NCBI GenBank assembly: GCA_036362985.1
Contig: JAYGXS010000003.1
Coordinates: 65,779,316-65,843,315, forward strand
DNA from: Ligula intestinalis
Taxonomy: Eukaryota > Platyhelminthes > Cestoda > Diphyllobothriidea > Diphyllobothriidae
Direction of reading: 5' to 3'
DNA length: 64,000 nucleotides
A model generated the notes under the pieces. It had not been told where the DNA came from. It was given only the letters and a program-made list of their open reading frames with translations, and ran no database searches. The position numbers and the translations under genes are program-made. Within the stretch, counting starts at the first letter, position 1, and the number at the start of each line of letters is the position of its first letter. Below, one piece after another: positions 10,801-60,490 of this stretch.

Positions 10801-11031
10801 TCATTTTCTTAAAATTCCCAGGTAACGACACACTGGTCCTTCCTCTGTCACCGTTGTTCCTCAACTCTCTACTCCCGCCCGACTCACAAGGAATCGCGAT
10901 CTACTTGCATTAATAATTTTGCCAGGATTTATGGCTACAATCCCCTCATATACACTCAGTTTCGTGCAGACTCTGTGCTCTTTAAAACACGTCTTCCGGT
11001 GACCAAACAAAAATGTTTTAAATATGTCTAA
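1708..11031 (+). CDS. EXTL3: EXTL3/rib-2-like exostosin, C-terminal GT64 domain (5' partial, three exons)
   Basis: Coding exons lie at 1708-1852, 9597-9726 and 10822-11031 and join in frame. Together they give the C-terminal GT64 domain of an exostosin, a Golgi type II membrane glycosyltransferase that adds N-acetylglucosamine when heparan sulfate chains are started or extended. Visible family motifs are [44 protein letters not shown] and a C-terminal [16 protein letters not shown] block ending in KCFKYV and a stop. The [10 protein letters not shown] stretch is the conserved GT64 core. The [11 protein letters not shown] and [10 protein letters not shown] wording resembles EXTL3/rib-2 more than EXT1 or EXT2. 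The exostosin GT47 half and the start codon must lie upstream of the window; I saw no earlier exon in bases 1-1700. The first intron is 7.7 kb and contains the LINE block. The subfamily call rests on recalled family sequence. Confidence 0.9.
1853..3542. other. EXTL3-like intron, left part
   Basis: No exon or element is recognised apart from a perfect 2 x 19-bp tandem repeat at 2990-3027 (unit AGAACAGAACAGAATTTTC). Overlapping open frames near 2340-2731 on both strands show no family similarity. Confidence 0.5.
2990..3027 (+). repeat. Two-copy 19-bp tandem repeat
   Basis: The unit AGAACAGAACAGAATTTTC occurs twice back to back without mismatch and itself contains the pentamer GAACA repeated. 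Confidence 0.85.
3543..3655 (+). repeat. Flanking direct repeat, left copy
   Basis: The stretch from GGGCGGCTGCCTAGCAC to ACACTATC repeats at 8172-8270 with about one mismatch in ten. Best-kept words are CGTGTGAAACCTACTTTCCT and CAACTGAAGTAGACC. The two copies bracket the whole LINE block. Confidence 0.7.
3840..4010 (+). promoter_or_regulatory. LINE 5' leader, copy 1
   Basis: The stretch beginning GGAACCACAGCAGACGCG at about 3889 recurs at about 7212 and 30761, each time ending at an ATG that opens MTEQPL. It is therefore a conserved untranslated leader, and in LINEs this position usually carries the internal promoter. The frame is open back to at least 3840, but without an ATG in that frame. 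Promoter activity itself is inference. Confidence 0.5.
3889..7200 (+). mobile_element. APE-type non-LTR retrotransposon (LINE) with 2A-like N-terminus, nearly full length
   Basis: The element has a GC-rich 5' leader (about 3889-4010), one long ORF (4011-7058) and a short 3' region. The ORF carries a 2A-like motif, a PHD-type zinc finger, an apurinic-type endonuclease and a reverse transcriptase. It lies in sense orientation inside the 7.7 kb EXTL3-like intron. Base composition is sharply more GC-rich than the flanks, and the frame is broken only once, so this is a young insertion. No poly(A) tail or target duplication was identified. At 7212 a second copy of the 5' leader begins, so the 3' border is only approximate. 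The clade is within the Jockey/CR1/I-like APE LINEs; I could not place it further. Confidence 0.85.
4011..7058 (+). CDS. LINE polyprotein: 2A-like leader, PHD finger, EEP endonuclease, reverse transcriptase (one in-frame TGA)
   Basis: The ATG at 4011 is chosen because the start MTEQPL is conserved in two other leader copies in the window. Residues 10-26 are a leucine-rich stretch ending in GIEANPGP, a 2A-like motif with G in place of the usual D at its first position. Residues 30-75 hold a C4HC3 PHD-type finger (C30, C33, C46, C49, H54, C57, C72, C75). The endonuclease shows QFNANG near 109, QETK at 137-140, GDFNAHH near 237 and SDHLPI near 311. The reverse transcriptase shows IDLSRAFD near 667, VPQGSVLSP and YADD at 755. 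The ORF is about 1,015 codons, single-frame apart from TGA at 4431-4433 right after QETK. It supplies the nick-and-copy enzymes for target-primed retrotransposition. The stop could be a nonsense mutation or a read-through site; mutation is more likely. Confidence 0.88.
7212..7414 (+). mobile_element. LINE 5' leader, copy 2, with decayed 2A motif
   Basis: This begins about 150 bp after the LINE stop codon and repeats its leader almost in full. The ATG at 7331 opens a 27-residue ORF starting MTEQPLL. The 2A equivalent reads GIEAHPAG, so N and the final P of NPGP are lost, and a stop follows at once. The sequence after the 2A position (CTAACAAGGGCTAC, then TGCC repeats) does not match the LINE and instead resembles leader copy 3. 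It is either the start of a second tandem element that was cut short or a separate family sharing the leader. Confidence 0.7.
7425..7700 (+). repeat. Degenerate remnant of the LINE leader family, after a short TGCC repeat
   Basis: TGCC is repeated at about 7425-7441. At about 7612-7645 the words CGGCGGGGATTCCTGATCC and ATGGGCTAC match the segment just behind the 2A position in leader copies 2 and 3. The rest is diverged. No reading frame of interest is seen. Confidence 0.4.
8160..8270 (+). repeat. Flanking direct repeat, right copy
   Basis: This is the partner of 3543-3655, same orientation, with GGGCAGCTGCTTAGCAC, CCGTGTGAAACCTACTTTCC and TTCACTATC. Between the copies lie about 4.5 kb of LINE material. 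It could be an older repeat family or a duplicated target. Confidence 0.7.
8271..8879. other. EXTL3-like intron, repeat-like stretch with TATA-like box
   Basis: CATATAAAAACAG at about 8545 is followed by a GCTGCTGCCGCCGCCGCT tract and a CT run. That looks like the promoter part of some retroelement, but no element was identified around it. The stretch 8785-8810 (GCGCGGTTAGGACGTTGG) has a weak tRNA box A look. Confidence 0.3.
8880..9100 (-). mobile_element. Penelope-like element fragment, end of endonuclease region (copy a)
   Basis: On the minus strand the frame from 9095 to 8886 reads [20 protein letters not shown] and then [11 protein letters not shown]. The same wording occurs in copy b at 48.3-48.5 kb, and it is the tail that follows the GIY-YIG endonuclease in Penelope-like elements. 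The nucleotide match with copy b runs over about 75 bp around TACCAGCGCCTTTTGA. Only the 3' end is present here. Confidence 0.55.
9101..9596. other. EXTL3-like intron, right part, nothing recognised
   Basis: No gene, repeat or element is seen before the acceptor of exon B. Confidence 0.5.
9597..9726 (+). CDS. EXTL3: EXTL3-like exon B ([10 protein letters not shown] core)
   Basis: The acceptor is TTTTAG at 9591-9596 and the donor is AAG|GTACCT. The exon is entered in phase 0 and reads [10 protein letters not shown], then [14 protein letters not shown] and [11 protein letters not shown]. The NCEDIAMNF block is the most conserved part of GT64 enzymes. The exact last base is set by the donor and by the family's PPIK-V junction, where the next exon begins with V. 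Confidence 0.88.
9727..10821. other. EXTL3-like last intron with one dispersed repeat
   Basis: The part 10005-10200 matches 46398-46580 (shared GGTTCCTTAGG, TTTATTCTRTACAGAA). It reads like a retroelement terminal region on the minus strand because TTTATT is AATAAA reversed. Nothing else is recognised. Confidence 0.45.
10822..11031 (+). CDS. EXTL3: EXTL3-like terminal exon with stop codon
   Basis: The acceptor TTCCCAG ends at 10821. The frame reads [12 protein letters not shown], a cysteine-bearing linker, then [30 protein letters not shown] and KCFKYV, with TAA at 11029-11031. The family end (KVTSRW ... KCFKFI in vertebrate EXTL3) matches in order and length. The two cysteines after SFL probably form the C-terminal disulfides known in exostosins. 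A different frame holds a longer open stretch here, but without similarity. No AATAAA signal lies close behind the stop. Confidence 0.9.
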   Translation, partial: VTTHWSFLCHRCSSTLYSRPTHKESRSTCINNFARIYGYNPLIYTQFRADSVLFKTRLPVTKQKCFKYV

Positions 11032-12559
11032 TCCCTGTGCATTCGCCCCTAGCTTTTATAGATTCTGACTTACCTTTCTTTTGTATATTTTCCTCCTCAA
11101 GCTTTACCTTTGAAAAAAATTTTTTTAATCTGAGGCATTGTCGCGATGTCAGCCAGAAACGTATTTTTGGTGCGGGAGAATCAATACTCGTCTGGAATTT
11201 CTTATGAACCAAGAACGTCTTCAGGGGGCCTAGGCTCTTGCTATAGCGGAACCATTGCATCATATGCATTTATACCAAATCTTGTAAGCGACTGTTGATG
11301 TGTCGTGTCTTTGGTTTCAGTTAAAGACTTGCGCAAAATATTGGCTTTGTGTGATGGTAGATGGTCAGCAACCTTTGAAATTCCTTCGGCGTATGGGATC
11401 GCTCTTCAGCCAGGACTATTTGTCGTATTGTCTAATTTTGTGCTAACCGCTGACGCATTGCATGCTCGGCCATTCATTCTGAAAATTGCTGTAAGCAGAA
11501 GCTGATTTTTAAATCAACTGCTGTAAGTACATCCATGGTTGTCCAGCCAAGCTTTACCAAATCATTTTTTGTAATCTAAGGTCCTGTTCGCGCGCCTATA
11601 CTAGCTACGTATGCCCAACGTAATACGCGAGTCGGTGGGTCTTGGTAAGTAAAGAGCAGGGCCAATTGCTAGTCACGGCAAGCAGATACCAGCCGGCGAA
11701 AGACGATATAATCAGCCCGAATGTACGCTTTATTCTGTCTTTTTGTCCAGAACGCTCGTGTCTTTATTTTTAGGCAGCTCGGCCGAGGCAATTATCGGTG
11801 ACTTCGTTCAAAAAAGACACCCTATGATAACAGCGAAATTTTTTGTTGGAACGTTGTATAGGGGCATTTCCAAATACCTGGAAACTACGGTTTTGTTAAA
11901 CGCAACGCTCATGATGGTGTGATCACTGTAATTTATGCTCCAATGTTGTGCATATTCAGAGAAGGTTTTCCTGAAAGAAAACAAAGCGTCATATTTCTAT
12001 AATAATCTTTTGGGACTACATCTTGCCGAACCACGAATACTTGACAAAAACAGTTTTCAAAGGCGTTGTCCTTTGCTCTCCAAAATGAATGGAAACCAAC
12101 TGGAAATATCACTGAATGGAACTCTAGAATTAAACTCAAATAAAGCGAACTGACCTAAGAATGGTAAAGTAAGAACTAGATAATTAAAATTAGGGTCAAG
12201 TAGCTCAATAAAAGCAAACCAAAATAAGCTGCACTAATTTAACTGTAGGTAAGTAAACTAAAAAACGGTCAGAATACCTACTGGGGTCGCAGGAGGGTCC
12301 TTACGTATTATTAGCATATACTTAAAAAATGTAACCAGGTTGAATTACCCACAATCTTCCAGCTTTCTGCACGCCAGTGGTCGATCCAGCAGGGGTTGGA
12401 TGATGACATTTAACTGTAGAGGGGTCGTCGGAAGACCGCCGCATACGATAACTGTTTTAGCCAGTATACTATGCAAAAATGGCTTTTCAAATTAACCACG
12501 TGCATAATCGCCTACTTACACATTATAAGTAGGGTGTGTTCTACAGTCTTCAAACTTCT
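11032..12559. other. Intergenic, no gene recognised
   Basis: This is the space downstream of the exostosin stop codon. Short open frames at 11305-11505 and 11935-12153 lack family similarity. AATAAA-like words occur only more than 1 kb behind the stop (about 12135 and 12208). Confidence 0.45.
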
Positions 12560-12860
12560 GCACTCGCTAATCTTCTGGTAAATGTGCCTCAATGACCTTG
12601 CCCGAGGTCAGAGCACACTCTAACTACATACACACGTTAGCCGTTGGTATTGTGGGGGCTTAGCGATGATATAAAAAGCATACTTCAGTGACCCCGCCTG
12701 AGGTTTGAGTACATGCCCCAACTTACCCTCGTAACTTCTTTATTTAACAGGATTATTGCGAAATTATTTGTTCCCTGACATGACCCACCCGTCCTCTTCC
12801 CTTAAAGCACGAGCCAGTACGACCGAGGGGCGCGCTCCCCAGGCGGCCCCACGATGTACT
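12560..12860 (-). repeat. Dispersed 300-bp repeat, inverted copy 1
   Basis: The reverse complement of this stretch matches 51985-52270. Shared words include GGGGCCGCCTGGGGAGCGCG, CCTGACCTCGGGCGAGGTCA in diverged form, and AAGCCCCCACCGG-like text. It carries a TATA-like GATATAAAAAGC at about 12669. Family unknown; the layout would suit a solo LTR. Confidence 0.6.
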
Positions 12861-12992
12861 CTTACAAAAAACTAATAAATCTTAATAGTGAATTTAAATT
12901 AAACTAAAACTGTACTAAAAAAAATAAATAATTTAAATAAACCAAACGAATTATATCAAAGTAACCGCATTTGGCTACTCAATCTTAAAGTA

Positions 12993-13136
12993 TGTTATGT
13001 ATTGAGAACGGAAGGCAGTTTGTAGACAGGAAAATTGTAATGTATGTAAACAGAAGGATGACCAAGTGTCCGTAACCTCGAGCAGCGCTTGACTCGCGTC
13101 ATGATGTTCCGACACTACGGACGGGCATACATAGCA
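12993..13136 (-). repeat. 3' LTR of the Ty3/gypsy element (144 bp, internally deleted)
   Basis: It matches both ends of the 378-bp LTR but skips the middle after AACAGAAG, plus a second small gap after GCGCTTGAC. Different lengths mean a deletion after insertion or a template switch during copying. Confidence 0.9.
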
Positions 13137-13452
13137 TCCCTCTACCCTCAAGTGAACAGCATCGGGAAGGGGAGAATTTGGTTGCTCCTCAGTCCGTACG
13201 CTAGTGCTGGCATGGGTAATAGAAGGATGGGGAACGTACTCACCGAGTGGCTGCGAATAACGTGTTTTCCGCCAATGACCAGAAGACATTCGGTCCCTCA
13301 GAACTGAACCCAGGCTGTACGGGGACTCCATGCATTTATGTAGTTTCAGCTTTTCCAGTTCGTGATGAATTCGGGAAGAGGATGAGGTAGGGGCTACCTT
13401 TGCCTGTTCAAAGGCAGGTTGTTTGGCATCCAGCCAGTTCCAGCATTAATTT

Positions 13453-13917
13453 TCAAATGATAGTCTTTAATGTTTGCAACAAACCTCGGTGTGTATTGGT
13501 GCTGATGGCGTCTGGGGGTTCTATATTTCGGATGACTTGGTTGTAGGCATGATTAAAGTCCAAAGTTGTAAATCGCTGACCACATAAAAGGGATTCATAC
13601 CTGTCCTCGTTCCGCCGGAGCGAATAATAGTTAAGTTTGGTTGCTGCTTTGATGGTGAGCTTGTAGTCACCAGAAATACCCACGGAACCATCGGCTTGAA
13701 GAACAGGGATAGTTTGGACTGCCCATTCTGAATACTGTGCAGGCTCAATAATTTCCGCTTCGTCTAGGCCATCTAACCCTTCCTCGACCTTTACCGTAAA
13801 TGCATAGGGGACTGGACGAGTTTTTAAAAAAGTTGGGCTGAGATTCTGAATAAGGGTAAAATTTAACGGATGGATCGCGAGGCTGTGTATTAGAATTATC
13901 CTGAGATAGTTCTTCAT
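13453..13917 (-). pseudogene. Reverse transcriptase start of the Ty3/gypsy element
   Basis: The frame reads TRPVPYAFTVKVEEGLDGL, then EIIEPAQYSEWA, PVLQADGSVGISGDYKLT, and TLDFNHAYNQV with the first catalytic aspartate. It ends at NTHRGLLQTL, just where the LPFG and YxDD boxes should follow. Everything after is gone, and the 3' LTR follows within about 320 bp. These are the fingers and first palm motifs of a gypsy-type enzyme. Confidence 0.88.
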
Positions 13918-13918
13918 G

Positions 13919-14554
13919 TTAAATGACCAAATAATCTACGGCGGAGTTAACTCCAATTCTAGGTATGTTGCATAGCACCGACGGAACACATTCTATCCAG
14001 TCCCGTCCGAGGAGATTTACTTGTTGACTTTCTCTGACCACATGAACAGGCAAGTACTGAAGTTCGCTGTCGTGCTCAACTTCGGCCGTAAAGACTCCTC
14101 GAACGCCTAATTTCTGTCCAGAGAAACTACGCAAAGTAGAGTGAGCCGGAAGCAGATGGGGAATTTTCTGAAGAGAGACCTCATTGATGAGAGTAACAGC
14201 TGAACCAGAGTCGATTTCAAATTTCACGGGATAGAGATCAACTGAAAGTCGGATGTTGTTGTTGATGTTGTATGCTGCAGAAATTTGAAGTATCGTCTCG
14301 CCATCCCCAGTTGGATCAGGGTAGACGGCGTGCATGTTAGTGTTCCTCCACTTTTTGGAAAAACACACTTTTTCGATGTGGCAAATTTTCTTATAAAATC
14401 GGCAAACTGTATTTTCGTGTTTGCAGTCTGACCAACGGATATGGTGCTGACCGCAACGATAACAGGACGGTAGTAGTTTTGAAGGAGCTGCTGTGTTCCG
14501 TTTAGGTAAAAATTCGGCGGTATTGACCAGAGAGATCGCCAAATCAGCATGCAA
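13919..14554 (-). pseudogene. gag zinc-knuckle and aspartic protease region
   Basis: This open frame of 211 codons shows CYRCGQHH ... DC and CRFYKKICHIEKVC, two CCHC-type knuckles. In the second, the second cysteine is replaced by Y and a C sits before the H, so metal binding is likely lost. The protease follows with FEIDSGSAVTLI (active-site DSG) and LGRDW, the flap-to-end words of retroviral-type proteases. The frame is intact over this stretch, but both neighbours are broken. Confidence 0.85.
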
Positions 14555-14579
14555 GGATGATGTAACTCCAGTGTTTGAC

Positions 14580-15166
14580 TGATATAACTGCTAGAGTTTC
14601 TGCTGTACGCCCTCTTGATAACGGAACATATCACAGGCTTTCTCCCATGATAAATCTTCCTTCACAGATAACAGCTTCACCCGGGCCTTTTCATCCCTGA
14701 AGCCCACAAGTAACTGTTGCACCAGCATCGTCTGCTCGAACTTTGATGCCGTAATCTCAGTGTATCTGCAGTCCTGTACGGCGAGTGTAAGGTTTGCAAT
14801 GAAATCGCAAATGCGTTGGCTAGATTCCTGACGCATTTGACAAAATCTATATCAGCTAAAGAAGATGTTGTCCTTTCCGCCCCACATTTTTTCGAGCTTA
14901 GATAATGCTGTTGGAAGCTCAGCAGACTCGTGTAATTTAAGGGCATCAAAGCAACGCCGTCCCACCTCTTAGAGATGAGTCCGAAGGAGTTTCAAATTAG
15001 GTTTAACGTTGAGCGTAACAGCAAGCAACAAAATCGGAATAAGTTTAATGTAATCCTAAAATCTAGTCCTCAAATGTAATCCTCCATTGTAACCAGGAAT
15101 TATTTGAAGGTTTCGGAACGCATTTCGGCCAGAAAGGTGATGGTGTAGGTAATGAAGAAACCATAT
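14580..15166 (-). pseudogene. gag capsid remnant of the Ty3/gypsy element
   Basis: A methionine frame opens about 20 bp inside the element (near 15166) and reads WPKCVPKPSNN and WLQWRITFED before a stop, the usual start of this gag type. Further frames around 14591-14949 continue the capsid (RICDFIANLTLAVQDCRY, LLVGFRDEKARVKLL), with frameshifts and stops between pieces. The order along the minus strand is correct for gag. It is clearly inactivated. Confidence 0.75.
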
Positions 15167-15186
15167 TCGCTTCACTGCGTCGCCAA

Positions 15187-15564
15187 TGTTATGTATTGAT
15201 AACGGAAGGCAGGTTGTAGACAGGAAAAATGTAATGTATGTAAACAGAAGGCTGCCTGTAGGCAGCATGACAACTAGGCAAACAGAGGACTGTCTGAGGC
15301 AGGACGTGTACTGGGGACGAAGGCACAGTTCACGTGACGAGTCATGCTGACACCGCTGTGTATATGGGGTGGGGTAAATGTAATTGGCTGAACGCTAGCC
15401 AATCAGAATAAGGGCAGGGGTGAGCCGATGGCCAGAATCGAAGGCTGGTCAGTCAGAACAAAGAAAAGGATGACCAAGTGTCCGTGATCTCGAGCAGCGC
15501 TTGACGCGCGCCTCGCATGCCTCGCGTCATTATGTCCCGATACTACGGACGGGCATACATAGCA
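15187..15564 (-). repeat. 5' LTR of the Ty3/gypsy element (378 bp)
   Basis: This is the upstream LTR in element orientation. It is the longer copy and keeps about 230 bp that the other LTR has lost. Both ends share TG...CA and the GGATGACCAAGTGTCCGT block with the 144-bp copy. Confidence 0.9.
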
Positions 15565-15569
15565 AAGTA

Positions 15570-55770
<40,201 letters not shown>

Positions 55771-57589
55771 CTATACAATGTCTACGCTTTATTTTTGCGC
55801 TGTTTTGTTTTGACTTCCAACTCGAATGCGATAATTAGGCAGCAAACTAGGCAATTAACTTCTGCTTGGATGAGACAAAGCTGTTTAATGGTGCACCGAA
55901 GATAAGGAACGCAGCGGACCCCAAAACTAGCATTACACTCGTGAGTTTCCGAATCCTCGCAGGAGCCTGTTATCAAAGGCAATGAACAAGCAATACCATA
56001 CGTGCAGTCTTTTGCAATTTATGACCGTACTTTCCCTGGTTAGATCGAACTAGATTCACCTTATTGTGGGTACGCAGTGCTAGAAAGTAAATAGACAGAC
56101 GATTAATCGGAAGGGGTTTTTCAGACTCCATATCAAATTACCTATGCAACTAATGAGTCCGATCTCAGAAGAACTCATCCCATGAATGCACAAGCGCAGG
56201 CTGGTCATTTTCATAAGAGACCCTCTGTCTAAAATTGCTTTGTTCATCGAGCAGGCTTATGCAGAACGTCCAGTAATTTTTCAGCTCATTAGAGGCCTTT
56301 TGGTCATACTATCCCAAATGGCTAGGAAAAATAGTTAGGTCTATGCAGCTAACGGGTCATATGAAAGCTCGCGTATCCAGTTGCATTTTGCTGAGCTTTT
56401 TGAGCACTTTATCGAGCTGAAGTTACCTTATGCCTTTGTATGGGCATTGAATCTGCAATAGGGACAGATGGATAAAAAATGCCTTACAGCCTTAAGGGGA
56501 TCTATATTAGAGAAAACATTAAGTGCCCAATAACTCCTGAATTGCGATAAATAAACTTTTCGACTCCTCATGCAAGTTTCTATGCTAGTCTCGAACATTT
56601 TGAATGCCTACGCAAACAACGAGGCTCCCTATACATTTTCCCTTTCTCATAAATTCCGAAATATCGTGCTAAAACCCCCACGAGCACCCTTCGACCGTAT
56701 ATTTATCGTCTTTTTAAAACAAAGTCTGAGTGTGCGTTCGGATAAATAAACATGGTTTATCTTCATTGTCTCAGGCAAATATGTTCGAAAAACTCCCCCA
56801 GACTGCAACAAATCCTATGAAAGTTGATACTGGGCAGAAGACACGCGGGCGTGAGATTCGATGAGAAACCATGGCTAACAATCTGCCCAAACCGCAAGAG
56901 GCGGTATGGCTGCAGTACCACCTGTAATGGTGCGCGATCTTGATGATTCTGCCGGAGTAAGACCAATTGGTGTTGTAGTTCAAGAGTGAAAGTCTTATTT
57001 CTTTCAACGGAGTGACCTGGAAGCGAAAGAACGTGAATATCTTGCGGGCGGGAAAGGCTGTGTTGTCTGCCGATTTATGGCCGTACTGAACGATCGAACG
57101 TTGAACTTCGAGCCAGGTATACGCGTTACGAAACCCAGAACAGCAGCCCGGCGTAAAAGGAGCCGATATGAATGCAACTTAACATCTAAAGAGCCCGGTC
57201 CCTGCCAATGAAGAAGGAACATAGTAAAAATCATCGGAAGATAATGCCTAGGGTTCAAAGGCGCAAGCCTAATTTTCCTCAACTAAACTGACTGACTGAA
57301 GGGTAAAATTTCAGTACATACCAAGCAATCTGACAGAAAGGTCTACTATAATTCAAGGGTTCAACAGTTATTAGATAAAGCTATTTCTACAATTGCATAA
57401 ACAGAAAAGGCTCGAGGAAGCGAAATCAAAAAAGCCTCAAGTCCAATATAGATACCAAATATTGCCTGCTGTTACCTTGACCGCGAATCTCTTTGACCAA
57501 TAATGGCACTAAATGGTGCACCATAAAAAATTTCGCCATGATCTAGGCTTACTAATGCTCCACTACTATGCGGATTTTGGTTTACAACA
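55771..57589. other. Downstream of KAP3, no gene recognised
   Basis: No poly(A) signal was seen close behind the stop. Minus-strand frames at 56763-57282 lack family similarity. Confidence 0.4.
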
Positions 57590-58180
57590 ATATGCCCCAA
57601 CAGTTCGATAGCCCATCTGCTGTTCGACGAGGTTATATCCTGTCACCAATTCTGTTCAGAAAAAGCCATTAACTGAGTTCTCCACAAGGACCTACACGAA
57701 GATGACGATGTTGCGTTTGCATCCAGACACCAGCTGGCTGACCTCAACTGTGCCAGTGATATCTTCTTACGAACTGGCTGATAGCACACGACGAATTCAC
57801 GAATAACAAGCGGTAGACTTTGAATGAGAATTGAGTGAAAAATAAACAGCCCTTTTGACTATGGCGAATAGACAGTCAAGAACTGCAGTGATACGGTCAA
57901 AACATTAGGAAAGTTCACGTCTGTTAATGGATCATCCTTCAAAATGTTAGAGCCCGATAAAGATAATTTAAGCTGACAACAATAAACTCCACACAAGGGA
58001 CAAGGTGAGGTCTACGTAATCACACTTAGAAATAACCGTTGAATCCCCATCTTATACGGATTCCTCAATCGCAGATCTCGACTCCTTGCGCGGAGGGAGA
58101 AATACTCCAAAGAAGATAATGAGAAGCATGCGAGCTGGCCTTTCTCGAAAGACCAAATAACTGCACGGAGTTCTGCAGTA
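57590..58180 (+). pseudogene. Degenerate LINE reverse transcriptase remnant
   Basis: Short frames read SPSAVRRGYILSPILF, matching the RxGxxQG-LSPxLF box, and 60 bp later DDDVAFASRHQLADLN, the place of the (Y/F)ADD box with the active-site text lost. The order and spacing fit a LINE palm domain. The remainder is too decayed to classify. Confidence 0.5.
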
Positions 58181-59757
58181 CGCGAATGGATTACGTATTT
58201 TTGACTGAGCCTGGAATATTATATTTTCTCTGTGACGCCGAAATTCTCAAAAAGAAATTGCCTCTATGTATATGGCGTTCCTCAGCACATATAAATTACT
58301 TCGGATTGGTCATTTTCCATACCGTACTGATCCTGCAGAGCTATTATGGTTTCAAGCCTGATAATTTTTCCACAACCAGGTTGGATTTGCCTGCAGGCGT
58401 TTCTGAAAATTTGCCATGTCACGTGCCAATGCATGTCATTTACAAATGAATTTTACTTAGCTTATCCACAACTGGAAGGAGTCACCTGATTCGAGGCGTC
58501 ACTAAATGAGCTATCATTTCAAACTATCGAAAACCGCAAGCAACAATTAGATACAAGGGTTGAGGTGCTACGCTGATATTGTAGCCCAGTTTGAAAAAAA
58601 TACCGAGGCAGGCACGCAAGGCATGGCGTACTTGTACGCATTTCGTCCAGAAACTAAAAAAGGCATTTTCTGAGTCTGGGCTACATTGGGATGGGTATCT
58701 AAAAGAAAAATTGAAGAGCGAAATCCCTCCCAAGGAAAGTAACATTTCTAATTTTAGCGGTTCAACTAGGCCCAAACAGAGGAGGAGAAGTAGGCAAACA
58801 ATTTATGATATCTTCATATAACGTTACCATCTCCTTTTTGTATGAAGACCAAGAGGCGGACTCGTCTTCGATTTGATGTCTCAGTTGAGAAGACTGATAA
58901 GCCATATGATGGAGACGAAATAATTTATCATCCAGAAAAAGCAGTTCCTTTTCAGCTGCGAAGATTTTGGCACTCAACAGAGCGTAGCGGTTGCGTGATT
59001 GCGGATTTTTAGATAGCCTTTCCTAGGGAAATGCTTTGTGCATTTAGAACATACCACGAGCAGTTTGCGTTTGCCTTCCAGATCATCGATGCGTCGAATT
59101 TGACCGGTGATACTCAAATGCTGCCGGATATGCTCGCTCCGTCCCTTCTAAGAAATGAGATACAGTTAAAATACCGAGATAACTACCAAAATCATGTCAG
59201 CCTCGACGTCATAGTACGTGCTACAGGCTGGAACAAATACGGAAATATGTATACCTTCGCATTCTATGATTCTGGATCTGAGTGGAATTCTCACTGATTG
59301 CTGATTCTGAAGCCAGTTGGTTGGTGTTCCGGTGGTGACTAGTAGCCTCTGCTACTTTATGATCTCTTGAACGACAAGAAGTGTTTTGAATCCCCGTACG
59401 TCTCTCATGGACAGTCTCGTCTCACTGCATCACAACAAAATGATCTGCCAACCACTTAATTTTTATTGAAGCTGCTTTTTTCTTCGAAGTTTTCATTTTA
59501 TAAATTGGGGCTCTCCGGATTTCTGCTCGCGCTTTCATGGTGGAGGTTTTTGTGGTGGCTTCCTTTTTATTTCACCGTACTTTTCAGGGAGTCAGTCACT
59601 CGGTATATTTGAAGAAAAAGTAGGTTTGCACCTTTGAAATCTCGATTTGTCATATCAGAATCTCAAGAATTATAAACAATTTTAACAAGTTTTCAGTCAG
59701 GAAAATATAGACCGTCACTTGATGCAGTGGTGTTTCATGGTTAATTTGTCACATAAT
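58181..59757. other. No gene recognised
   Basis: Open frames at 58186-58449, 58524-58977 and 59031-59297 were read on both strands; none has wording I can assign. Confidence 0.4.
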
Positions 59758-60415
59758 TCACGTTGTGCTTAACATGTCCATAAAAGGTTGGTGTTTGAAT
59801 GTTTCCACAGATTGGGACATAACAATCGCCTCGGGAAGTTTATTCCACGGGGCCACGACCCGATTAGAGAAAAAATACTTCCTCACATCCAATCATCCTT
59901 GGGGCACATACAGTTTGAAGGGATGCCCCCGGAGATTAGTTGTAGTGGCGAGTTGGTAAAAGTCGTCACACATGAGAGCGCAGTCCAAGCCACACACGAT
60001 ACGGAAGCTTTGTGTCAAATCTCCCCGTAACTGCCTATAACTCAGAGGATAGAAATCAAAGTTATTCAGGCGGATCTCATATGGTAGTGCATCTTTGACT
60101 TTTACTTATTTTGTGGCCCACCGCTGCACCCTCTCAAGTACGTTTTAATCCAGTCGCATCCACGGTCTCCAGTCTTAAATCACGTATTTAAGATGTGGCC
60201 TTATGAAGGTACCGAATATTTTCAAGAAGCCATCTTCATCAGAAACCATGAATATCCGCTTCAAGGCATAGAACATTGAAGTTGCAGTTTTGGCAGCCTT
60301 ACAACATGGTGTAGAAGGTTTGAGATTGTCTGTCATCCAGATGCCGAGATCTTTTGACAATTTTTCTAAAATGACGATATGTTGGAGGATATAAACAATC
60401 TACCTACCATACTGA
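59758..60415 (-). pseudogene. CR1-type LINE, 3' end of reverse transcriptase ORF
   Basis: Minus-strand frames give KDLGIWMTDNLKPS, FLKIFGTFIRPHLKYVI, LPYEIRLNNFDFYPLSYRQL, RGDLTQSFRIVCGL, LRGHPFKLYVPQ and NRVVAPWNKLPEAIV, then a stop at 59758-59760. This is the thumb and C-terminal region of CR1-like LINEs, with at least one stop and one frameshift. Nothing of the palm remains. Confidence 0.75.
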
Positions 60416-60455
60416 ACACTTCCGCTGCTTCTGTGGTTGCTCACACAGAGCAGAA

Positions 60456-60490
60456 CCTATGACTAAGGATTCCCGACGGAATCCGAAACG
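60456..60490 (+). ncRNA. Hammerhead-like motif with perfect 7-bp stem, first box degenerate
   Basis: GGATTCC-CGAC-GGAATCC forms a perfect stem followed by GAAACGTC. In front stands TATGACTAA where CTGATGA is expected. The downstream text CCAGTGATCGC, TTCGTCTTCTG matches the Penelope-type terminal sequence at 53.65 kb. Confidence 0.4.

Larger units (their letters stand above)
12993..15564 (-). mobile_element. Internally deleted Ty3/gypsy LTR retrotransposon with 5-bp target duplication
   Basis: Two related LTRs (12993-13136 and 15187-15564) bracket a 2.05 kb inside coding for gag, protease and the start of reverse transcriptase on the minus strand. Both LTRs begin TGTTATGTAT and end ATACATAGCA, a near-perfect terminal inverted repeat. 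The 5 bp before the left LTR (12988-12992) and after the right LTR (15565-15569) are both AAGTA, a perfect target duplication. Beside the 5' LTR lies TGGCGACGCAGTGAAGCG on the minus strand, a primer-binding-site-like stretch starting with TGG. Beside the 3' LTR lies a purine run (GAGGGTAGAGGGA). Most of pol (the YxDD box, RNase H, integrase) is missing, so it cannot move on its own. Confidence 0.92.
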
